The position numbers and the translations under genes are program-made. The notes beneath the pieces were generated by a model. That model worked only from the letters and a program-made list of their open reading frames with translations, was not told the DNA's origin and did no database searches. From Streptomyces lasiicapitis (GTDB taxonomy: Bacteria > Actinomycetota > Actinomycetes > Streptomycetales > Streptomycetaceae), in the NCBI RefSeq assembly GCF_014646335.1, contig NZ_BMNG01000008.1, positions 382,573-446,572 of the forward strand: 64,000 nucleotides of DNA, in the 5' to 3' direction. Of this stretch, positions 8,159 to 15,487 are shown in pieces. Position 1 is the first letter of the stretch. Each line of letters starts with the position of its first letter.

Positions 8159-8959
8159 GTGACAGGACTGCCGGACTTCGCTTGGCCGCCGGTGGTGGAA
8201 GTGGCTTGTGGCGTAAAATTTCGCAAGACCCCTGAGCTAAACGGAATTCGCCTTGCCCCGCTTTACGAAATGTGGAAGTCGGAACTCCCCGTAATTGAAG
8301 AGCAGCCGACCTTGCCGTCTGTCGAGGCTGCTCCAAATAATTCAGGCCCAAGGATTCGGGTTGACTTTCCTTCTCTCCGAGAGACTCGATACTGGTTTCT
8401 TAGCGAGGACGGAAGGGATCTAGTTCAGCTTCAGCCTGACCGCCTCATCGTCAATTGGCGCGATCGCGGCGGCGGAATTAAATACCCGCGCTTTGGGTAC
8501 GTTCTCAACTCCCTCTCTAGGCGAGCAACAGAGGTGGCGAGATTCGCTGAGAGTAGTTTTCGAACCAAGCTCGAATTTCTTCATGTTGAGCTGAGCTATA
8601 TCAACGTCTTGCGTGTTGACGATGTCGATCACTGGGACTTGCAAGACATCTTTCACACCTGGCCTGACTTCGCTACTCATCACCTAGGTCGGCCTGCAAA
8701 TTCTCAGATAGTTTTTGACTTCCCGATCGATTCGGTCCGTAGTGGCAGTGAATTCTTTCTGCGCGTCTCTATTGAGCCGGGAGTGGCTGCGAGCGGTACG
8801 CCGGGAACTTTCCTTACGATGACAGCTCAGGGGAAACCCTCCAGTACTTCAATTGACAGCGCTGTTGACGCGCTAAAGGAGGTGCATGGGCACCTCGTGA
8901 GAAGCTTCGCAGAAATTACAACGGAATCCGCTCATGAACGCTGGGGGAAACGCTCATGA
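8159..8959 (+). CDS. TIGR04255-type protein, first gene of a three-gene module
   Basis: This 266-residue protein has the sporadic TIGR04255 pattern: WPPVVEVACGVKF at the N-terminus, then LVQLQPDRLIVNWRD with YPRFGYVLN after it, and a two-lobed alpha/beta remainder. The family is patchily distributed in bacteria and has no established activity. The GTG start has AGGAGG six bases upstream. The gene is clearly less G+C-rich than its surroundings, using AAA, ATT, CTA and TTT codons that are rare in streptomycetes, which suggests recent transfer. Its stop overlaps the next start (ATGA). The module sits in the repeat-bounded island; a defence or stress role is speculative. Confidence 0.75.
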   Translation: MTGLPDFAWPPVVEVACGVKFRKTPELNGIRLAPLYEMWKSELPVIEEQPTLPSVEAAPNNSGPRIRVDFPSLRETRYWFLSEDGRDLVQLQPDRLIVNWRDRGGGIKYPRFGYVLNSLSRRATEVARFAESSFRTKLEFLHVELSYINVLRVDDVDHWDLQDIFHTWPDFATHHLGRPANSQIVFDFPIDSVRSGSEFFLRVSIEPGVAASGTPGTFLTMTAQGKPSSTSIDSAVDALKEVHGHLVRSFAEITTESAHERWGKRS

Positions 8960-9501
8960 CCGTAATGGAAGTCGAGGCGCTAAGCCCCGTTGTTACGGGA
9001 CTTACCACGAGGGGATCATCGCCGAGCAGTCTGCCGGATGAAAGCCTCACGAGCCGCAGTGGGGGGAGCCTGAAGGTTGGACCGCCAATCACCGTCGCTG
9101 TCCAGGGCGAAGGCGCAGAAGTTCCCGATCTGAGCGAAGTGGTTGAAAAGATAAATAAACTGCTCGCTTTGCCGGCAGGCTGGGACAGCTACAGGGCGAA
9201 GCAGATTTCCCCCGAAGCAGTTGTCTCCATGTTGCGTATCCTTATTTCTTTGATGGATCGCAGCAGTCTGCAGCCACAACTCTTTCCGCTGCCGGATGGT
9301 GGCCTGCAAGCTGAGTGGCACGTGGGTGGCAGCTCTATCGAGATTGAGGTCACTGGGGACGGTCAATCGGGTTGTGCGCTAGCTGACGGCGAGGAAGAGG
9401 TAGAAGTTGAATTCAGCTTCCCGAGCGTACGAGATCAGCTATTGGATTTCCGAAGGATCTTGTCTCGTTTCTCGGCACAAGTCACGAGAGTTTGCCGCTA
9501 G
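8956..9501 (+). CDS. Partner protein 2 of the TIGR04255 module (GWDSY motif)
   Basis: This 181-residue protein has a disordered Ser/Gly-rich first ~45 residues. A compact domain follows, containing VVEKINKLLALPAGWDSYRA and then SPEAVVSMLRILISL. It ends with the strand-rich GGLQAEWHVGGSSIEIEVTG. The L-x-x-L-P-x-G-W-D-S-Y-x-A phrase recurs in short proteins encoded beside TIGR04255-type genes, as I recall. It overlaps the upstream stop by four bases and ends immediately before gene 3, so the three are one transcription unit. Atypical codons such as ATA, AAT and AAA appear in a row. No enzymatic motif is visible. Confidence 0.7.
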   Translation: MTVMEVEALSPVVTGLTTRGSSPSSLPDESLTSRSGGSLKVGPPITVAVQGEGAEVPDLSEVVEKINKLLALPAGWDSYRAKQISPEAVVSMLRILISLMDRSSLQPQLFPLPDGGLQAEWHVGGSSIEIEVTGDGQSGCALADGEEEVEVEFSFPSVRDQLLDFRRILSRFSAQVTRVCR

Positions 9502-9528
9502 GTGAGCTCTGCATCATCAGGGGTGGGG

Positions 9529-9969
9529 ATGAGTGAGGAGCAGGAGATCCCCGGCGGAGATCTGCTCTGGCGGAGAGTGAACATTAAGCAGCCCTGCATG
9601 ATGCGTTACGACAGCGTGACTCAAGAGGAGCTCGGTCCTTCCAGTGCTGCGTTCAAACCGCACGATGACGGAACTTCTGTTTACGTGCGCCGTATTCTCG
9701 ATGAGTGCGAAGTGGGATTGGCTGAGGTGTCGGAGAACTCTCATGATTCCATTTGGGAATTGGAGTCGAAGAGTGTGCGCGATCAGGACCTTGACGTAAT
9801 CTCGGATGCGTGGCCTCAAGATGTTCCGGACCCTGGGCATCTTCGAAATGCTGCTCATGCACTCATCGTGGGATGGGAGGGGCTGGGACGGAAACAGGTA
9901 GACAAGAAAGCGAAGGCTCTAGCGCGGTTGGCGTCGTGTGTTCACCATCCAGAGAAACGCACCCCGTAG
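9529..9969 (+). CDS. Partner protein 3 of the TIGR04255 module
   Basis: This 146-residue protein has an N-terminal LLWRRVNIKQPCMMRYDSVT and then LGPSSAAFKPHDDGTSVYV. This W-R-R-(V/I)...P-S-S-A-A-F...D-G-(T/L)-S-V pattern is familiar from small hypothetical proteins scattered in bacteria, some adjacent to TIGR04255 genes. A helical C-terminus (AHALIVGWEGLGRKQVDKKA) follows. I place the start at the ATG at 9529 with AGGGG five bases upstream; a GTG at 9502, directly after the previous stop, is possible. No known catalytic motif is present. Confidence 0.65.
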   Translation: MSEEQEIPGGDLLWRRVNIKQPCMMRYDSVTQEELGPSSAAFKPHDDGTSVYVRRILDECEVGLAEVSENSHDSIWELESKSVRDQDLDVISDAWPQDVPDPGHLRNAAHALIVGWEGLGRKQVDKKAKALARLASCVHHPEKRTP

Positions 9970-10344
9970 AAGTGGAGGGGTTTCGGCGAGATGGTCCTCA
10001 GAGTGTTCACAAACTGCGGTCGACGGAACGAATTTGGACTGGAGCGGCTTTGGCGTGAGTGATCATGGCCCCGTAAGCTTCCAGCACGTCGGGCAGCCCG
10101 TAGAGCGCAGACCCGGCCAAGGGTCGGGCTGCGTGAGCGGAGCGAGCCACCTTGGTGGGCGCTGGGAAGTTGGGTCGCTCAGTCGGTGCTGATCGCAGTG
10201 TGAGGCACTGCCCCACTAGGATTGGTTCTACTTTTCGGCCTTCCAGACGGGGTGCCTATCGTCCTTCTCGCTAGGGTGGTAGCCCCTATTAAAGGGCTCT
10301 GCGCAGGTCAGGCCCGTGTTGGCCCTGCCTGCGTGTCCTGCAAC
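9970..10344. other. Gap with a possible short minus-strand relic
   Basis: No confident gene. The minus strand of 10007-10216 stays open and reads in part LAGSALYGLPDVLEAYGAMI and then KAAPVQIRSVDRSL. This looks protein-like but matches nothing I recognise, and it could be a gene fragment. The 3' end of the convergent DUF1152 gene begins at 10345. Confidence 0.35.
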
Positions 10345-11442
10345 TCACCTGTGGTGAAGCTTCCACACAGATGCAGGGAGATGGCTGGCGCGCGCGGCGT
10401 TGAATTGAGTGAGGTGCTGAAGTGCCTCACTGGTGAGGCCTAGCGCCTCGGTAAGCCGGCGGACGGTTGTGTACGTGGTTCCTCGTGTGACGGCAGCTTG
10501 TTCGAAGTCCTTGATCTGATCCAGTAAGCCGTGCGGGTCGGCATGGTCCGTTTGTTGCTGGCTCAGTCGTTGTGCCTTGGCTCGTTCGTAGTCGATCTCG
10601 GAGGTGCCGGAGACGGCGCGGCAGCGTTCCTCTGCTTCGCCGAGCGTGGTCGTGTCGGCGATGGATTGGGCGAGGCGGTTGCTTGCGAACGCCGGTGTCA
10701 GGTCGGCCTGGTGGACTGTGGGGCCTTCATCGGTGAGGGGGACGGGGAGTCCGGCGTCGCGGACCTCGCAGAGGCCTCGGGCACCCAAGGCTGTGGCCGC
10801 GAGGAGGGCTGTTGCTTCGGAGGGGTGCCAGTTGAGGACCGAGGTGATGGCTTGGGTGTGCTCGGGCGTGAAGGTCGTGACCAGGGGGCCGAGGCGCGGG
10901 CGGAGGGTATCTGCGGGGAGTTCGCCGTCGAGGCCTGGGCCTGCGACCAGGAGGCGGACGTCGGCGGCTGCCTTGGCTCGGGTGCAGGCGGCGAGGGTGA
11001 GGGCGTCGGCCAGGGGGCTGCGCAGGGTGGGTTCGTTGCCGTGGGCCAGGATGTCGCCGCCGACGTCCAGGAGGTCGATGGTCTCCGGGGTGAAGTGGGT
11101 GGTGAGTTCGTCGAGTTGGCGGGTGATGCCTGTCGCGCCGGCGTAGGGGTCGATGAGGGCGAAGGTGTGCGGGAGTTCGGCGGCCAGGCGCGGGAGGGTT
11201 GCCGCGTGCGGGGGCTTCAGGGTTGCGGTGCCGGGGACCGCCCAGACGTGCGGCGTGAGTTGGTGCAGGCCCGTGAAGTCGGCCGGTGAGCGGGGGCCCG
11301 GCACCGGGTCGACGATCAGGCGGTCCCAGGAGTAGGTGAGGATCAGGGCCGGTTCGTCGTCGGCTGCGTACAGGGCGGCGTGGAGCATCGCTGCCGCCAC
11401 GGCGTCGCCGCCGCCTCCGGCCGCCACGATGAGTCGCTTCAC
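10345..11442 (-). CDS. DUF1152 family protein
   Basis: This 365-residue protein starts VKRLIVAAGGGGDAVAAAM, a Gly-rich nucleotide-binding-like loop characteristic of DUF1152, and continues with PALILTYSWDRLIVDPVPGP and IDLLDVGGDILAHG. DUF1152 proteins occur in archaea and actinomycetes and their substrate is not established. A C-terminal extension of about 100 residues is helical (KDFEQAAVTRGTTYTTVRRL) and may be a separate DNA-binding-like domain. The GTG at 11442 is preferred by homology to the usual N-terminus; a GTG at 11478 would add twelve residues. It is divergent from the GntR gene, sharing about 80 bases, so the two are probably co-regulated. Confidence 0.75.
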   Translation of the reverse strand: MKRLIVAAGGGGDAVAAAMLHAALYAADDEPALILTYSWDRLIVDPVPGPRSPADFTGLHQLTPHVWAVPGTATLKPPHAATLPRLAAELPHTFALIDPYAGATGITRQLDELTTHFTPETIDLLDVGGDILAHGNEPTLRSPLADALTLAACTRAKAAADVRLLVAGPGLDGELPADTLRPRLGPLVTTFTPEHTQAITSVLNWHPSEATALLAATALGARGLCEVRDAGLPVPLTDEGPTVHQADLTPAFASNRLAQSIADTTTLGEAEERCRAVSGTSEIDYERAKAQRLSQQQTDHADPHGLLDQIKDFEQAAVTRGTTYTTVRRLTEALGLTSEALQHLTQFNAARASHLPASVWKLHHR

Positions 11443-11522
11443 AGGAGCAGCGTAGGGGGACCTTACGCTCGTGCCCACCTATAGTGGCCTGTGGTATTAG
11501 CCAGTTGACGAGGGGATGCCGT

Positions 11523-12263
11523 GTGCCCGAGATCGCTGAAGCTCTGCCCAAGTACCTGCAGATCGCGCAGCACATCCGCGATCAGATCCTGCGGGGCGAT
11601 CTGCAACCCGGTGAAGAGGTGCCATCGGAGAGGCAGTTGGCCGCGGACTGGAGTGTGTCGCGGCCGACGTCGGCCCGCGCACTGGAAGCGTTGCGGCATC
11701 AGGGGCTGGTGGAGAAGCGGCAGGGCTCGGGGACGTACGTACGGGATCAGCAGGTGCACCGGCGCGCCCGCGAGCGGTACGGGCGGGCGCGGCAGACGGG
11801 GCGGATCTACGGTCCGGGCGAGTACGCGGTCATCGCGTCCGCCGGATACGCCGACGCCCCGAACCACGTGGCCGAAGCCCTTGACCTGGGCAAGGACCGC
11901 CGGGCGATCCAGCGGCGCAGAGTGACCAACTCCGGTGAGCAGCCGGTCGAGGTGTCCACCTCCTGGTTCCCGGCCGAGCTGGGTCGTCGTGCGCCCAAGC
12001 TCCTGGAACCCGAGCGCATCCGCCAAGGCACGGTGATGTACGTCGAGGAAGCCACCGGCCGTCGTGGCAGCTACGGCGAGGACCGGGTCTGCGCCCGCCT
12101 GGCCAGCGAGGAGGAGGCAGCCGAGCTGAGGCTTGAACTGCCTGCCGCCGTCCTGGTCGTTCACCACGTCGTGTACGACCTCCAGGACCACCCGCTGGAG
12201 TTCGCGGAAGCTGTGTATCCGCCAGGGCGCTGGGCGTTCGAGCAGGGTTACCCGTTGGGGTGA
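11523..12263 (+). CDS. GntR family regulator (HutC/UTRA type)
   Basis: This 246-residue protein has an N-terminal winged helix (residues ~5-72: KYLQIAQHIRDQILRGDLQP, PSERQLAADWSVSRPTSARA, then LVEKRQGSGTYV). A UTRA effector domain follows (about 95-240, with VSTSWFPAEL and EFAEAVYPPGRWAFEQGY). The GTG start has GAGGGG eight bases upstream. Palindromes with AGTGGC half-sites stand just upstream of the next gene, and a single half-site (11483-11488) lies in the divergent promoter, so autoregulation and control of the ATPase-fold gene are likely. The effector ligand is unknown. Confidence 0.88.
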   Translation: MPEIAEALPKYLQIAQHIRDQILRGDLQPGEEVPSERQLAADWSVSRPTSARALEALRHQGLVEKRQGSGTYVRDQQVHRRARERYGRARQTGRIYGPGEYAVIASAGYADAPNHVAEALDLGKDRRAIQRRRVTNSGEQPVEVSTSWFPAELGRRAPKLLEPERIRQGTVMYVEEATGRRGSYGEDRVCARLASEEEAAELRLELPAAVLVVHHVVYDLQDHPLEFAEAVYPPGRWAFEQGYPLG

Positions 12264-12302
12264 GTCATGGGCGTAGTTTCCGCTGGATCGCTTGCCGCTC
12301 GA

Positions 12303-12318
12303 AGTGGCCAATGCCACT
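12303..12318. promoter_or_regulatory. Candidate GntR operator 1
   Basis: The inverted repeat AGTGGC-CAAT-GCCACT lies 3 bases from the larger operator and shares its half-site and its 4-base spacer. Confidence 0.6.
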
Positions 12319-12320
12319 AT

Positions 12321-12348
12321 CCGGTAAGTGGCTAAGGCCACTTACCGG
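12321..12348. promoter_or_regulatory. Candidate GntR operator 2, perfect 12-bp inverted repeat
   Basis: CCGGTAAGTGGC, spacer TAAG, then the exact complement. The core AGTGGC-N4-GCCACT equals operator 1. It ends 13 bases before the ATG of the downstream gene, so bound regulator would block transcription or ribosome access. Confidence 0.7.
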
Positions 12349-12361
12349 AAGGGGAAGCGCA

Positions 12362-12805
12362 ATGACGCGCACCTACGGCACCTCCCGCGACAACCCCGCC
12401 CCCGAACCGCTCGGCGGCATGGTCCTCTACCCTGTCCCGGAGTCGGTGGGCCACGCACGCCGCTGGTTCCGGAAGTTCACCGCCCCACACCAGCTCGCCT
12501 GCTCCCTCGACGACTGCTTACTCATGGTCTCGGAGCTGGTCACCAACGCCATCCTCTACGGCAAAGCCGACGAGCCCTGGCGCGTACGCATCCACTGGTA
12601 CCGCGCGGGCGAAGCGCTACGCGTCGAGGTGCACAACCCCGGCTGCCCCGCCCACGTCCGCCTGCGCACGCCCGAGGCCACCGAAGCCCACGGGCGCGGG
12701 CTGCTCCTCGTCGACGAGCTCGCCGACGAGTGGTGGGCCGGGCCGAGCCGACACGGCGGGACGGTCGTCGCGTTCGTCATGCAACGTGCATTCAAGGCTG
12801 ACTGA
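12362..12805 (+). CDS. HATPase_c (anti-sigma-factor-like) protein with a TTA codon
   Basis: This 147-residue protein has the GHKL/HATPase_c fold of stand-alone RsbW-like kinases. The N-box is SLDDCLLMVSELVTNAILYG, and the G1/G2 region reads HGRGLLLVDELADEWW and GGTVVAFVM. Such proteins are abundant in Streptomyces beside WhiJ-like or GntR regulators and may bind or phosphorylate sigma-factor antagonists. A TTA leucine codon at 12518 makes translation dependent on the bldA tRNA, which suggests late or developmental expression. GGAAGGGG precedes the ATG, and twin operators lie immediately upstream. Confidence 0.85.
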   Translation: MTRTYGTSRDNPAPEPLGGMVLYPVPESVGHARRWFRKFTAPHQLACSLDDCLLMVSELVTNAILYGKADEPWRVRIHWYRAGEALRVEVHNPGCPAHVRLRTPEATEAHGRGLLLVDELADEWWAGPSRHGGTVVAFVMQRAFKAD

Positions 12806-12918
12806 GCGGCGACGTCACCCTCCGCCACCGGCTCCCGGTACGCGCAGGGGCCCGCGACCAACGTGGTCGCGGGCCCCTGCCCAAGCGCATCCCGTACAGA
12901 TGCTGTCCGTGCCCCCGG
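12802..12918. repeat. Direct repeat copy B, right boundary of accessory island
   Basis: This copy corresponds to 6890-7009. It begins within the last codons of the ATPase-fold gene, contains a perfect terminator stem, and its last nine bases are the 3' end of the tRNA-Arg gene. Such a duplicated tRNA end is the classical geometry of integration into a tRNA, but here the tRNA overlap is short and no integrase gene is seen between the copies. Confidence 0.85.
12844..12880. terminator. Strong terminator between the ATPase-fold gene and tRNA-Arg
   Basis: A perfect 17-bp stem (GCAGGGGCCCGCGACCA with its complement) has a 3-nt loop. It can serve both the plus-strand ATPase-fold gene and the minus-strand tRNA. 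Confidence 0.85.
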
Positions 12919-12982
12919 CAGGATTCGAACCTGCGACACCAGCTTTAGGAGAGCTGTGCTCTATCCCCTGAGCTACGGAGGC
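12910..12982 (-). tRNA. tRNA-Arg, anticodon CCU
   Basis: The complement folds as a complete cloverleaf of 73 nt. Acceptor arms are GCCTCCG and CGGGGGC with discriminator A. The D-arm is GCTC-AGGGGAT-AGAGC, the anticodon stem CAGCT/AGCTG with loop CTCCTAA, and the T-arm GCAGG-TTCGAAT-CCTGC. The loop gives anticodon CCT, reading AGG. The 3' CCA is not encoded. Its 3' end is duplicated at 7001-7009 within the direct repeat. Confidence 0.93.
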
Positions 12983-13005
12983 GTCGAGTCGTCCTTGCGG
13001 ACGGC

Positions 13006-14067
13006 TCAGGACAGGGTAGCCGATGGGGGCGCGGGGGTGATGTTCGGTTGGGGTGGGCGGGGGAGCGGTGGGGACTGGAGGAGGGGGATCAGGGAGGTCA
13101 GGGTGGGGAGGGACTCGGCGGTGGTGCGGTAGATCATGACGATGTGGCGTTCCAGGGGCTCGCGCAGCGGGAGTACGTCCACGTGGGACGGGCGAAGGCG
13201 CAGCATCAGGTCGGTCACCGTGCTGATGCCGACCCCCGCCTCCACCAGCGCCAGCGTCGCCGCCGTGTCCGTGACCTCGTGGCGTACGGAGGGTTCCACG
13301 CCCGCCCGGCGGCAGGCGGTGCGGACCGCCCGGCCGTAGTAGGTGTCGGCGGGCGGGAGGATCCAGGAGTGGGGTTCGGTGCGGCGGAGGTCGAGGGGGA
13401 GAGGGGTGCTCGTGGGGAGGCCTTTACGGGGGTCGGCCGGGTCGGCCGGGTCGGCCGGGTGGGCCGGGTGGGCCAGGCCGGCCGAGGCTGCCCGAGCCCC
13501 CGCCGGAGCCGACCCGTGCTCCGGGAACGTCCCCGGCGGCACCGCCAACGCAAACCGCTCCGTATGCAGGGGCACGATCCGCAGCGCCGGATCCCGGGGG
13601 ATCGGGACGTCCGGGTAGTCCAGGCCCAGGGCAAGATCCACCGCCCCCGACACCACCGCGTCGTACACGTCGTCCACCTCCATGTCCCTGCTCCGCACCT
13701 CCAGACCGGGGTGCGCCTCGCGGGCCGCGCGCAGGGCCTGCGGCAGGATCTCCGCCGCCGCGGTCGCGAACAGGGCCACCCGCAGCACGCCGGTGATCTC
13801 CGTACGCGTACGCTCCACCGCCGCCACGGCCTCTGCCTCGGCGGCCAGGATTCGGTCCGCGTGCCGTGCGAGGGCTCGGCCCGCCTCCGTCAGCTCCACC
13901 CGGCGGCCCACCCTGCGCAGCAGCTTCCTGCCGGTGGCCCGCTCCAGCGCCGCGATCTGTTGCGAGACGCCGCCGGGCGTGTAGCCGAGTGCGGCCGCCA
14001 CCGCCGTGATCGTTCCCCGGCGGTCCAGTTCGGTCAGGGAGCGCAGTTGAGAGCTGGTCCAGTTCAC
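13006..14067 (-). CDS. LysR family transcriptional regulator
   Basis: This 353-residue protein has an N-terminal LysR helix-turn-helix (residues 1-60: LRSLTELDRRGTITAVAAAL then YTPGGVSQQIAALERATGRK) and a periplasmic-binding-like effector domain. The effector domain carries an unusual insertion around residues 200-212 reading AHPAHPADPADPADP, encoded by five 9-bp repeats at 13431-13475. It diverges from the FAD oxidase / 2-oxoadipate enzyme / aldehyde dehydrogenase operon and is therefore the likely activator, with lysine, pipecolate or an adipate-type intermediate as a possible ligand (inference). LysR proteins usually bind T-N11-A sites in the shared intergenic region. Confidence 0.9.
   Translation of the reverse strand: MNWTSSQLRSLTELDRRGTITAVAAALGYTPGGVSQQIAALERATGRKLLRRVGRRVELTEAGRALARHADRILAAEAEAVAAVERTRTEITGVLRVALFATAAAEILPQALRAAREAHPGLEVRSRDMEVDDVYDAVVSGAVDLALGLDYPDVPIPRDPALRIVPLHTERFALAVPPGTFPEHGSAPAGARAASAGLAHPAHPADPADPADPRKGLPTSTPLPLDLRRTEPHSWILPPADTYYGRAVRTACRRAGVEPSVRHEVTDTAATLALVEAGVGISTVTDLMLRLRPSHVDVLPLREPLERHIVMIYRTTAESLPTLTSLIPLLQSPPLPRPPQPNITPAPPSATLS
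13431..13475. repeat. Five 9-bp tandem units inside the LysR gene
   Basis: Three GGTCGGCCG units are followed by two GGTGGGCC(G/A) units, in frame, encoding alternating Ala-Asp-Pro and Ala-His-Pro. It is a likely slippage site that changes linker length without shifting frame. Confidence 0.8.
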
Positions 14068-14191
14068 GGGGTCCCCTCGCGGTCCGCGTACGTCCCGTAC
14101 GGCGCGTCCATATAGCAGGCCTCAACGGTCAGGCGCAGGATCTGTCCATGGACGTCAATGGTCGCCCTGCTGGACGATGACCGGTAGATCG

Positions 14192-14227
14192 CCTGAATCA
14201 CCTGAATCACCTGGATCGTCTGGAGCG
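14192..14227. repeat. Four degenerate 9-bp direct repeats in the LysR/oxidase intergenic region
   Basis: CCTGAATCA occurs twice in tandem, followed by CCTGGATCG and TCTGGAGCG, 29 bases before the oxidase start. It could be an operator array or a simple slippage tract. Confidence 0.55.
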
Positions 14228-14255
14228 CTTCCTTCGCCTGGGAGGGATCGGGATC

Positions 14256-15455
14256 TTGAGCCGTTCGGCCACAGGTACGGGTACGACCACAAGTACGGGT
14301 GCGGACGTTGTCGTCGTCGGCGGTGGCGTCATCGGCCTCTCCATCGCCTTCCACCTCGCCGAAGCCGGCGTACGGAACATCGTCGTCGTCGAGCGGGGCG
14401 AGCTGGGGAGCGGGAGTTCCGGCAAGCCGATCGGCGGCGTGCGGGCGCAGTTCTCCGATCCGGTCAACATCGAACTGGGGCTGCGGAGCCTGCGCGCGTT
14501 CGCGGACTTCGGGCGGCGGCCCGGCGGTGACATCCGGTTCGAGCGGGTGGGGTATCTGTTCCTGCTCAGCGACGCCGCCGACGTCGCCGCGTTCACCGAG
14601 AGCGTCGCCACGCAGAACGCCCTCGGCGTGCCCAGCCGCGTCATCAGCCCGGCACGGGCCCGTGAGTTGTGTCCGTACGTACGCACCGACGGACTCGTCG
14701 CCGCCGTCCACTCGCCGGACGACGGGCACGCGCGGCCCGGCCTCGTCATCCAGGGCTACGCCCGCGCCGCCGCCCGTGCCGGGGTCCGGATCCTGACGCA
14801 CACCGCCGTCACCGGGGTCGACCTCGACGGCGGACACGTCACCGCGGTCCGCACCGACCGGGGCGTCATCCGCTGCGCCACCCTCGTGTGCGCCGCCGGA
14901 GCCTGGTCGGCCGGCATCGGAGACGCGGCCGGGGTGCACCTGCCCGTGCGGCCCCTGCGGCGGCAGATCGCCCTCGCCCGGCCCCTCGGCCCGCCCGCGC
15001 CGCCCCGCATCCCGTTCACCATCGACTTCTCCTCGACCGCCTACTTCCACAACAGCGACGACGGGCTGCTCTTCGGCCTCGCCGACCCGGCGCAGGAGGA
15101 AGGGTTCGACACGACGTGGACCGGAGGGCCGGAGGGCTGGCTCGGGCTGTTCCGGGACGTCGTCCGGCGCCGCGCGCCCGACCTCGCCGAGATGGAGATC
15201 GCCGGGGGGTGGGCCGGTCTGTACGAGGTCACGCCTGATCGGAATGCTCTGATCGGGAGGAGCGGGACCGTCCCCAACTTCCTTTACGCCACCGGGTTTT
15301 CGGGGCACGGATTCCTTCAGGCCCCGGCCGTGGGCGAAGTCGTACGGGATCTGTATCTGGGGCGGGAGCCCGTCGTCGACGTCGCCGCCCTCAGCGCCGA
15401 GCGGTTCGCAGGCGGCGACCGGGCAGTCGGCCGCCCCGAGGTCCATGTTGTGTGA
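14256..15455 (+). CDS. FAD-dependent amine oxidase, probable L-pipecolate oxidase
   Basis: This 399-residue DAO-family flavoprotein has the ADP-binding motif DVVVVGGGVIGLSIAFHLAE at residues ~17-36, an RRQIALARPL central strand, and the C-terminal GGWAGLYEVTPDRNALIG and TGFSGHGFLQAP that line the flavin. The fold is that of sarcosine, glycine and pipecolate oxidases. Its operon partners degrade 2-oxoadipate and aminoadipate semialdehyde, so oxidation of L-pipecolate to piperideine-6-carboxylate, as by Pseudomonas AmaA, is the most economical assignment (inference). The TTG start at 14256 follows GGGAGGG at about 9 bases. Sarcosine or another imino acid remains possible. Confidence 0.82.
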   Translation: MSRSATGTGTTTSTGADVVVVGGGVIGLSIAFHLAEAGVRNIVVVERGELGSGSSGKPIGGVRAQFSDPVNIELGLRSLRAFADFGRRPGGDIRFERVGYLFLLSDAADVAAFTESVATQNALGVPSRVISPARARELCPYVRTDGLVAAVHSPDDGHARPGLVIQGYARAAARAGVRILTHTAVTGVDLDGGHVTAVRTDRGVIRCATLVCAAGAWSAGIGDAAGVHLPVRPLRRQIALARPLGPPAPPRIPFTIDFSSTAYFHNSDDGLLFGLADPAQEEGFDTTWTGGPEGWLGLFRDVVRRRAPDLAEMEIAGGWAGLYEVTPDRNALIGRSGTVPNFLYATGFSGHGFLQAPAVGEVVRDLYLGREPVVDVAALSAERFAGGDRAVGRPEVHVV

Positions 15456-15487
15456 GCAGCCAAGCAGTAGAGAAGGAAGGGCAGTTG

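Noticed and set aside
11483..11500. Third GntR operator in the divergent promoter
   Set aside because: Only the AGTGGC half matches; the second half is degenerate, so it is mentioned as a half-site but not listed as an operator.
6890..12918. Repeats as true att sites of an integrative element
   Set aside because: Only nine bases of the tRNA are duplicated, most similarity lies in non-tRNA flanking sequence, and no integrase, excisionase or replication gene was seen between them. Kept only as island boundaries.
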